Source: Marisediminitalea aggregata (GTDB lineage: Bacteria; Pseudomonadota; Gammaproteobacteria; Enterobacterales; Alteromonadaceae). Taken from it: 64,000 nucleotides of DNA. Below are positions 57,725 through 64,000 of this stretch, piece after piece. The notes under the pieces are model-generated. The model ran no database searches and was not told the DNA's origin. It saw only the letters and a program-made list of their open reading frames with translations. A program made the position numbers and the translations under genes. The stretch spans positions 535,015-599,014 of the forward strand of contig NZ_FQWD01000003.1 of NCBI RefSeq assembly GCF_900129565.1, given 5' to 3'. Numbering within the stretch: the stretch's first letter is position 1; each line of letters opens with the position of its first letter.

Positions 57725-60700
57725 ATGCTGAGTATTTGGAGTGTTGGGGCCATTGTTCTGATTTATCTGATCGGATTATTTGTTCTGGCGTTTTGGGGCG
57801 ACAAAAAAATTGATAGAAATCAACAGCATCCATTTCTTTACAGTCTGGGGCTAGGTGTCCACTGTACGTCATGGGCTTTCTTCGGCACCACCACACAAGC
57901 TACACAATATGGCTGGCCGGTGTTCCCAACCTATGTAGGTATTGTGTTGGTGATGATTTTTGCCTTTCCGGTGATTTTGCGCATCAGCCGCATTTGCCAA
58001 CAACACAATGTCAGCTCTCTGGCAGACTTTATCAGTTTGCGATACGACCGTTCGCACACGTTGGCCGCCATCATTACCTTGCTGTGCTTTTTCGGCGTAG
58101 TGCCCTACATTGCGTTGCAACTCGACGCCATTACCGCCAGCATAGCCTTAATAACCTCTGACAATAGCAGTGGCTCTGGCACGGTGGGTTTCTACGTCGC
58201 AGCATTAATGGCTCTGTTTGCCATTTTGTTTGGCACCCAAACCTTGAATCTGACCGAGAAACACCCGGGCCTGCTGGCGAGTATTGCTGCTGAGTCCGTG
58301 GTTAAGTTAGTTGGGCTGTGCGTTGTCGGTATTTATGTCTGCTATGTCTTGTTTGACGGCGTTTTTGATTTATTCACCCAGGCCGCCCTGCATGCACCTA
58401 CCCGTGAAATCCTGTATGCCGACAAAGGCTGGGGCGTCTTTTTTAGCCATGTGTTACTGGGTATTTGCGCAATGTTTATCCTGCCCCGCCAGTTCCATAT
58501 GAACTTCGTCGAAAACAACGGCGAAAGCGAACTGCGCACGGCGCGCTGGGTATTCCCCTTGTATTTACTGGGCATGACCGTGTTTGTGTTGCCCATCGGC
58601 CTGGCGGGCAGTTTGTTGATGCCGGAAGGCGCCAATGCTTCTGACGCACTGGTATTAGCGTTGCCAATACATCACAACAATACCGTGGTATCTGTCATCG
58701 CCTTTATTGGTGGTTTGTCGGCCACCACTAGCATGATCATTGTTGCCACGCTCGCACTGGGTATCATGATAGCCAATAACCTCATTACGCCACTGTGGTT
58801 TACCTTCGCCTTCAAAAGACAGCCACAGCACTCTTTGCAAGCCGGGCAACTGCTGTCAATCCGACGGTTAACCGTATTGGTCGTATTGTCAGTCGCCTTC
58901 TGGTATCACGTGAACATCAGCCAATCTGCGCCCCTGGTAAAAAGCGGCATTATTGCAATGGCGCTGCTATCGCAGATTTTTCCCATCATGCTATTCAGCC
59001 TCTACTGGCAACGCGCCAACAAGCCCGCAGCGGTTTGTGGGCTTATAGCTGGCTTTTGTTGCTGGGTAAGCTGGATGCTCTACCCCAGCCTGCTATCGAG
59101 CTATTACTTCGAACCTATTCCCAGTGACGCGCAACTGGGTCAAAGCTATTTATTCAGTCTGCTTATCAACTGTGCTGTTTTTGTCACTGTCGCCTGGCTA
59201 ACTCCTCACTTTGCCACCCGGACAAGTGAAGACGAAAATACCTCACCGCCTGAGCCTGATCTGGCTATCAAGATCGGTGATTTGTTAACTCTCACAGAAC
59301 GGGTGCTGGACCCGCCTGTGTACCGCGCGCTGGCAAATCAGTTGTCGGTAGACAGCCAACAGCCTCAGGGCTACGCCAGTCAAGGGTTATTGAGCCGGGT
59401 TGAGAAGCTATTAGCCGGTCAGGTTGGCAACCCCAGCGCAAGGTTATTGCTCACCGCCCTGGCCGAAACGCAGCCGCAAGGCTTGTCGAATCTGGTTCAT
59501 TGGGTAGAGGAAGCATCACAGAGTTTTCAGTTTAATCACGAAGTCCTGCAGTCATCGGTTCAGCACATAGAACAAGGTATTTCTGTACTGGATCGCAACC
59601 TCAGCATGCTGGCCTGGAATGAGCGCTACCTTGAATTATTCCAGTATCCTCCGGGATTTATTCAGGTTGGCATGCCCATAAAGGATTTACTAGAGTACAA
59701 CGCGGAACGGGGCTTGCTGGGCAACTCCGACAACATCTCCGAAGAGATCAATAAACGCATTCGCTACATGGCCGAGGGAAGCCGGTATAAATATGTGCGA
59801 AAACAGAGTGACGGCCGCGTGATTGAATTAAACGGCAGCCCGCTGCCCGGCGGTGGATTTGTTACTACCTACAGTGATATCACTGAATACATGCGAATAC
59901 AGGAAGAACTGGAAACAGCGAAATCTGAACTGGAAGCTCGTGTGATAAGGCGCACAAAACAGTTGGAACAAGCCAAACTTGAAGCCGACAAAGCCAATGA
60001 CAGTAAAACCAAATTTCTGGCAGCTGCCGGTCATGACCTAATGCAGCCCTTTAACGCTGCTACCTTGTTTGCGTCGATGCTGGCGCAAAAGACCTCTGGC
60101 TCGGCATTACAGTCGTTAAGCGAAGGACTGGTAAATTCGCTTAACAGCGCAGAATCCCTACTCTCCGCACTGCTTGATATGACGAAGCTTGAGACAGGTC
60201 GTCTTACCCCGCAAAAAACTGACTTTAAACTGGACGACATGCTGGCGGGTTTGTGTCAGGAGTTTGCGTTGATCTGCGAGCAAAAATCGCTTCGGTTACG
60301 CTACGTTCCCTCGCAACTGGTCATTCATTCTGACCCGAAATTACTACGCCGTGTTATACAAAATTTGCTGTCCAACGCCGTGCGATATACCCAGCAAGGC
60401 ACCGTGCTTATTGGCGCAAGACGCCACAACAACAAAGCCGTCTCGATTTGCGTGATAGATACCGGCCCAGGTATACCTGAACACCAGCAGGCAGAGATTT
60501 TTAATGAATTTCACCAGTTGGATAACCACCAGAATCAAGGACTGGGATTGGGCCTGACGATTGTTGAAAGGATTAGTCACTTGCTGGGTCACGAGGTGTC
60601 ACTGCAGTCGGAGCCTGGCAAAGGCACCCAGTTCCGCGTTAGTGTTCCCCGCTCTGTGCAACATGCGGCACCAGCGCTGAAGACGCGCCAGCCTATAACC

Positions 60701-61078
60701 TCAGACAGCGCCCCCCTGTTGGCAAACCGATTTGTACTAGTCATTGAAAACGATGAACAAATCAGCGCTGCCATGACGCAATTATTGGAAGATTGGGGCG
60801 CCACAGTTAGCGTAAGCCGATGTTTTGAAGAAGCAAAAGACATAACACCCGTGCCCGATTTGATGCTAGTTGATTATCATCTGGACCATGGTGAAACCGG
60901 TATTCAGGCAGCGAGTCGCCTGCGCGAGTTGTGGCAATATGACGTGCCAGGTATCTTGAATACGGCAAACCGTCACGACGGCGTCAGGGATGAAGCACGC
61001 GAGGCTGGGCTGCACTACTTGCCAAAACCGTTAAAGCCCGCTGCACTAAAACGCCTGTTAAAACAGCATATCTGTTAA
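57725..61078 (+). CDS. Sodium:solute-symporter-type hybrid histidine kinase, CrbS-like
   Basis: 1117 aa. Residues 1-490 form a 12-13 helix SSS membrane domain, followed by a STAC-like linker and PAS (about 610-720, IEQGISVLDRNLSMLAWNERY). HisKA has His770 in AAGHDLMQPFNA. HATPase_c carries DTGPGIPE and LGLGLTIV. A C-terminal receiver (about 1002-1117) has Asp in LMLVDYHLDHGETG. The architecture is that of CrbS, whose partner is a NarL-type CrbR controlling acetyl- or propionyl-CoA synthetase. A matching regulator is encoded at 63304. The gene abuts the convergent AraC gene (no gap). Confidence 0.88.
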   Translation: MLSIWSVGAIVLIYLIGLFVLAFWGDKKIDRNQQHPFLYSLGLGVHCTSWAFFGTTTQATQYGWPVFPTYVGIVLVMIFAFPVILRISRICQQHNVSSLADFISLRYDRSHTLAAIITLLCFFGVVPYIALQLDAITASIALITSDNSSGSGTVGFYVAALMALFAILFGTQTLNLTEKHPGLLASIAAESVVKLVGLCVVGIYVCYVLFDGVFDLFTQAALHAPTREILYADKGWGVFFSHVLLGICAMFILPRQFHMNFVENNGESELRTARWVFPLYLLGMTVFVLPIGLAGSLLMPEGANASDALVLALPIHHNNTVVSVIAFIGGLSATTSMIIVATLALGIMIANNLITPLWFTFAFKRQPQHSLQAGQLLSIRRLTVLVVLSVAFWYHVNISQSAPLVKSGIIAMALLSQIFPIMLFSLYWQRANKPAAVCGLIAGFCCWVSWMLYPSLLSSYYFEPIPSDAQLGQSYLFSLLINCAVFVTVAWLTPHFATRTSEDENTSPPEPDLAIKIGDLLTLTERVLDPPVYRALANQLSVDSQQPQGYASQGLLSRVEKLLAGQVGNPSARLLLTALAETQPQGLSNLVHWVEEASQSFQFNHEVLQSSVQHIEQGISVLDRNLSMLAWNERYLELFQYPPGFIQVGMPIKDLLEYNAERGLLGNSDNISEEINKRIRYMAEGSRYKYVRKQSDGRVIELNGSPLPGGGFVTTYSDITEYMRIQEELETAKSELEARVIRRTKQLEQAKLEADKANDSKTKFLAAAGHDLMQPFNAATLFASMLAQKTSGSALQSLSEGLVNSLNSAESLLSALLDMTKLETGRLTPQKTDFKLDDMLAGLCQEFALICEQKSLRLRYVPSQLVIHSDPKLLRRVIQNLLSNAVRYTQQGTVLIGARRHNNKAVSICVIDTGPGIPEHQQAEIFNEFHQLDNHQNQGLGLGLTIVERISHLLGHEVSLQSEPGKGTQFRVSVPRSVQHAAPALKTRQPITSDSAPLLANRFVLVIENDEQISAAMTQLLEDWGATVSVSRCFEEAKDITPVPDLMLVDYHLDHGETGIQAASRLRELWQYDVPGILNTANRHDGVRDEAREAGLHYLPKPLKPAALKRLLKQHIC

Positions 61079-61948
61079 CTATTGCGTTTGCTTGCGGTAT
61101 TTTGCCGGGCTCGTTTGGGTGTAGCGTTTAAAGAATTTATTAAAGTAACCCGGATCGGAAAACCCGAGACGCTCGGCGATTTCCGCGACGGGCATATCGG
61201 CAAAGACCAGGAAGCGTTTCGCTTCATTGATCAGTACGTTGTGGATTAAAGCCAGTGCGTTTTCTCCGGTGTGTTCCCGACAAATCTGATTGAGATGCGC
61301 CTGACTTACCCGTATTTCCTTCGCATACCAGCCAACCTGATGCTGCTGCATAAAATGACGTGAGATTAGCGCCCGAAACTGCCTGACTTTGCGTTCCGAC
61401 TTGGTCAGATTTGCGTCATCGGTATTGTCGGACCCGGCACGCAACAACCAAATCATGAGCTGTTGCAGCAAAGCCTGTAACATGGCTTCCTGAAAAGCGT
61501 TAGGCTGATTAGCCTCATGCTGAAGCTGCTGGCATAGTTGCGCCACGTAATCCCGGTCTGTATTCGGGATGGGGGTTACAAATGCGTTGTCCAATCTGGA
61601 CGTCACACCAAGGTTGCTGGTTACCTCTTTTAACAATGGGCTCGCCACGGACAGCACTACGCCCTGAGAATCGGCCTGCCAGTCAAATCCGTGCATCACG
61701 CCTTCGGGAATAACAATAGCAACCGGGGCCGATATGGTTTGCTGCTGGGTATCAAGCCTGACGTCGACGCCCCCTTCCAAGACAACAAACACCTGCGTGA
61801 TCTGGCGATGTCGGTGAGGCTGTATGGTCCAGTTATGCTGTTCACTGCGCTGTACCAACGCCTCACAATACAACAAAGTTTGCGGTGCAAACGTGCCGTC
61901 CTCACCGTAAAAGTCGACAAACTCCACATTTCCCAACATTTTTATCAC
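61079..61948 (-). CDS. AraC-family regulator of aromatic catabolism (PobR/HpaA-like)
   Basis: 289 aa. An N-terminal cupin (HRHRQITQVFVVLEGGVDVRL, VIPEGVMHGFDW) is followed by a C-terminal double helix-turn-helix (MPVAEIAERLGFSDPGYFNKFFKRYTQTSPAKYR). The cupin resembles regulators of 4-hydroxybenzoate and 4-hydroxyphenylacetate genes. It is divergent from ligAB across 95 bp and so is the likely activator of that operon. ATG 61948 is used; 61939 is possible. Confidence 0.88.
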   Translation of the reverse strand: MIKMLGNVEFVDFYGEDGTFAPQTLLYCEALVQRSEQHNWTIQPHRHRQITQVFVVLEGGVDVRLDTQQQTISAPVAIVIPEGVMHGFDWQADSQGVVLSVASPLLKEVTSNLGVTSRLDNAFVTPIPNTDRDYVAQLCQQLQHEANQPNAFQEAMLQALLQQLMIWLLRAGSDNTDDANLTKSERKVRQFRALISRHFMQQHQVGWYAKEIRVSQAHLNQICREHTGENALALIHNVLINEAKRFLVFADMPVAEIAERLGFSDPGYFNKFFKRYTQTSPAKYRKQTQ

Positions 61949-61956
61949 AATCTATA

Positions 61957-61981
61957 AAATTAGCCATCAAATAACTAATTT
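61957..61981. promoter_or_regulatory. Inverted repeat between the AraC gene and ligA
   Basis: AAATTAG-N11-CTAATTT. Symmetric, in the shared promoter region of the AraC regulator and ligAB. Candidate regulator site; AraC proteins more often use direct repeats. Confidence 0.35.
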
Positions 61982-62043
61982 AACCCTTATAAACACAAAA
62001 AATCCACATAAAATACCATTAAGAAACAAACAAAGGGTTTCCC

Positions 62044-62445
62044 ATGAACTGGAAAAAGCAAGACTATGACGATATCCCCGGCACCTATGTGTTCGACGGT
62101 CAGCGCGCTCACCCGGCCTATGCCATCAATAAATTGTTGTACACATTTAACGATCAGGCCTGTCGTGATGAATTTGATGCGGAACCGGCGGCTTATTGTG
62201 ACAAGCTGGGCGTAACCGGCGATTACAAAAAAGCCGTGTTGGAACAGGACTTTCTTGGCCTGCTTCGCATGGGCGCCAATATCTACTTCCTGGCCAAAAT
62301 GTGTGTGCCTCGTGGTGTGTCTGTCCAGGACGCAGGTGCCGCTTTTCAGGGCATTACCACTGAAGAGTTTCAACAGAATTTATTAGACAAGGGCAACGGC
62401 CTGGAAGCAATCCTGGCAAAAAGAGGAGACTACTGGAATGGCTAA
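62044..62445 (+). CDS. ligA: Protocatechuate 4,5-dioxygenase alpha subunit
   Basis: 133 aa, the normal size. The LigA pattern is present: GTYVFDGQRAHPAYAINKLLYTFND, LGVTGDYKKAVLEQDFLGLLRMGANIYFLAKM. The small helical subunit caps the active site of the beta subunit. The stop overlaps the ligB start by 8 bp. Confidence 0.92.
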   Translation: MNWKKQDYDDIPGTYVFDGQRAHPAYAINKLLYTFNDQACRDEFDAEPAAYCDKLGVTGDYKKAVLEQDFLGLLRMGANIYFLAKMCVPRGVSVQDAGAAFQGITTEEFQQNLLDKGNGLEAILAKRGDYWNG

Positions 62446-63277
62446 AATTATTGGTGGAATTACCAGTTCGCACATCCCGGCTGTAGGCAATGCAATATCT
62501 CAGGGGATCACTCAGGAGCCTTATTGGAAACGCTTTTTCGACGGCTATGGGCCGGCAAAGGAATGGCTGGCAGAAGCCAAACCCGATCTGGTGATTGTGG
62601 TGTATAACGACCACGGTCTGAATTTCTTTTTAGACAAGGTGCCTACCTTCGCACTTGGTTGCGCCGACATCTATGAAAACGCCGATGAGGGCTGGGGCTT
62701 AAAACCAGTACCGTCCTTTACTGGTGATGTGAAACTGTCGTGGCATTTGGCAGAGTCCCTGATTGAACAGGAATTCGACATTTGTATGTGCCAGGAAATG
62801 AAAGTCGATCACGGCTTTGTGAACCCTATTCGCGCCCTGTTTGGTGATCAGGAACCCTGGCCGGTAAAAGCCATTCCATTGGCAGTAAATACTGTTCAGC
62901 ATCCGGTTCCCAGTGCTGCACGCTGCTTAAAATTGGGCAAAGCCCTGGGTAAAGCGCTGGAATCTTATCCGGAAGATACACGCGTCGTGATTTTAGGTAC
63001 CGGCGGCATGTCTCACCAGCTACAAGGTGAACGGGCCGGTATTATCGATGTTGAATTTGATTTGGAATGCATGGACAAGATTGCCACCGATCCTGAATGG
63101 ATGACCCAATTCAGTAATGCCGACATCATTCGTCGTGCCGGGAGCGAGGGTATTGAAACCATTATGTGGCTGGTGATGCGAGGCGCCTTAAAAGATGACG
63201 CCAAGGTCATTCACAAACACTACCACGCCCCCATTTCAAACACAGGTGCGGGTGTACTGGTGCTTGATAACCAGTAA
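62438..63277 (+). CDS. ligB: Protocatechuate 4,5-dioxygenase beta (catalytic) subunit
   Basis: 279 aa. Extradiol (type II) dioxygenase. Predicted Fe(II) ligands are His12 (SSHIPA), His59 (YNDHG) and Glu240 (GSEGIETIMW), with catalytic base His193 (GTGGMSHQL). They correspond to His12, His61, Glu242 and His195 of Sphingobium LigB. It opens the protocatechuate ring to 4-carboxy-2-hydroxymuconate semialdehyde. None of the genes for later steps (ligC, ligI, ligJ, ligK) are in the window. Confidence 0.94.
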   Translation: MAKIIGGITSSHIPAVGNAISQGITQEPYWKRFFDGYGPAKEWLAEAKPDLVIVVYNDHGLNFFLDKVPTFALGCADIYENADEGWGLKPVPSFTGDVKLSWHLAESLIEQEFDICMCQEMKVDHGFVNPIRALFGDQEPWPVKAIPLAVNTVQHPVPSAARCLKLGKALGKALESYPEDTRVVILGTGGMSHQLQGERAGIIDVEFDLECMDKIATDPEWMTQFSNADIIRRAGSEGIETIMWLVMRGALKDDAKVIHKHYHAPISNTGAGVLVLDNQ

Positions 63278-63284
63278 ACCGGAC

Positions 63285-63314
63285 TCACTGGCCGGTGCCC
63301 CGGTCAGTGATTTT
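63285..63314. terminator. Bidirectional terminator between ligB and the NarL-type regulator
   Basis: An 11-bp stem, TCACTGGCCGG/CCGGTCAGTGA (one G-U), loop TGCC, then TTTT on the plus strand. It overlaps the stop codon of the convergent regulator gene. Confidence 0.8.
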
Positions 63315-63954
63315 CTTCGTTGTTCATCATTTGTTTGAACAGCACGCCCGCTTTAGTGCGGTTGATCACTTCCAGCTTTCGTAACACAGCAGACACGTGC
63401 TGTTTAACGGTAGACTCAGAAATATCCAGCTCGTAAGCAATCTGTTTGTTCAACAAGCCATCCGCCATCATTTTGAGTACTTTGAACTGGTGCGGGGTAA
63501 GTTGCGCTAGCTTGTCGGCAAAGGCTTTGTCCTGCTTATTTTCAAGTTGAGAGATTGCATCGTTGATATTGCCAGGTAACCACTGCTCACCATCCAGCAC
63601 TTTATTTACTGCGTCGGCGATTTGCGGCAATGGTGTAGACTTCGGAATATAGCCGCTGGCCCCTAAATCGATTGCACGGCGAATAAGTGTAGGGTCCTCT
63701 TCCGCCGACACAATGACCACCAGCACACTGGGGAATTGCGTACGCAGTTCAGTTAAGCCGGTTAAGCCTTCATTGCCTGGCATATTTAAATCCAAAAACA
63801 CCAGTTCAATCTCGTCGTGTTCTTCTACCGCCTCATAGGCCTCAGAAAAGCTCGCCACTTCCAGAATACTGTCGCCTACGATATCCACCAGCGCCTGACG
63901 CATGGCTGCGCGAAATAAGGGATGGTCGTCAGCAATTAAAATAGTGGTATCCAC
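63304..63954 (-). CDS. NarL/LuxR-type response regulator, CrbR-like
   Basis: 216 aa. Receiver domain with ILIADDHPLF, phospho-acceptor Asp in FLDLNMPGNEG and the Lys in GYIPKSTPL; C-terminal LuxR helix-turn-helix (LTPHQFKVLKMMADGLLNKQIAYELDISESTVKQHVSAVLRKL). It has the design of CrbR-type regulators. Its expected partner kinase is the SSS hybrid kinase at 57725, but the AraC-ligAB module lies between them. Confidence 0.88.
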   Translation of the reverse strand: MDTTILIADDHPLFRAAMRQALVDIVGDSILEVASFSEAYEAVEEHDEIELVFLDLNMPGNEGLTGLTELRTQFPSVLVVIVSAEEDPTLIRRAIDLGASGYIPKSTPLPQIADAVNKVLDGEQWLPGNINDAISQLENKQDKAFADKLAQLTPHQFKVLKMMADGLLNKQIAYELDISESTVKQHVSAVLRKLEVINRTKAGVLFKQMMNNEENH

Positions 63955-64000
63955 TGAACTTCTCTTTTTTTGTTTAACTTTAAGCAGTTTACAGGAAAAT

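Noticed and set aside
1..64000. CRISPR arrays, rRNA operons, prophage or complete insertion sequences
   Set aside because: No regularly spaced direct repeats, rRNA signatures, integrase, transposase or phage structural genes were found.

Overview
The window looks like a chromosomal segment of a marine gammaproteobacterium of the Alteromonadales (Alteromonas-like). The evidence is gene content and order, not a database match. The order tRNA-Met/Leu/Gln, ubiF, miaB, phoH-like, ybeY, corC, lnt matches the arrangement known from E. coli. There is also a long-form L25 (rplY)-pth-ychF operon, a grpE-dnaK-dnaJ cluster, carAB-greA, SSS-type hybrid kinases, c-di-GMP proteins and a pectin-degrading lyase. 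I see no rRNA, CRISPR array, prophage or intact insertion sequence.

Layout. 1-4051 (minus): a four-gene operon of a coiled-coil protein, an inner-membrane protein with a periplasmic OmpA-like domain, a Ras/Rab-like small GTPase and a PAS-GGDEF protein cut by the window edge. This is the best candidate for an undescribed signalling system. 4286-7822 (minus): a Tat-exported binding protein plus a hybrid histidine kinase. 7978-11943 (plus): lipoprotein, rplY-pth-ychF, periplasmic solute-binding-like protein. 12264-12649: a three-tRNA operon with promoter, an internal hairpin and a terminator. 12721-22581: alanine symporter, a 58-aa membrane protein translationally coupled to ubiF, the miaB-to-lnt operon and a secreted amidohydrolase. 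22661-23280: ibpA with a sigma-32 promoter and a probable ROSE RNA thermometer. 23352-30248: secreted protein of unknown function, Nramp-related transporter with an exported nucleosidase, then a tonB/ECF-sigma/putative anti-sigma operon with two unknown genes. 30476-32806: beta-carbonic anhydrase with a SulP transporter (bicarbonate handling). 32916-40161: DUF3291 protein, large rhamnogalacturonan lyase with a duplicated C-terminal module, PilZ protein, GNAT and Nudix proteins. 40231-46291: greA, carB, carA, dapB. 46540-49641: cytochrome b, DUF3392 protein, prpE. 49774-53155: PAS/EAL c-di-GMP phosphodiesterase and cytochrome c'. 53204-53498: a 295-bp element built of nested inverted repeats (MITE-like). 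53562-57650: the dnaJ-dnaK-grpE chaperone cluster with sigma-32 promoters. 57725-63954: an SSS-PAS-kinase-receiver protein and a NarL-type regulator (a CrbS/CrbR-like pair) separated by an AraC regulator and ligAB (protocatechuate 4,5-dioxygenase).

Themes: c-di-GMP signalling (degenerate GGDEF at 1, PilZ at 36788, EAL at 49774), heat shock (three probable sigma-32 promoters), carbon acquisition (bicarbonate, pectin, aromatics, propionate) and envelope sensing. All functional calls come from reading motifs, lengths, spacing and context. No similarity search was run.
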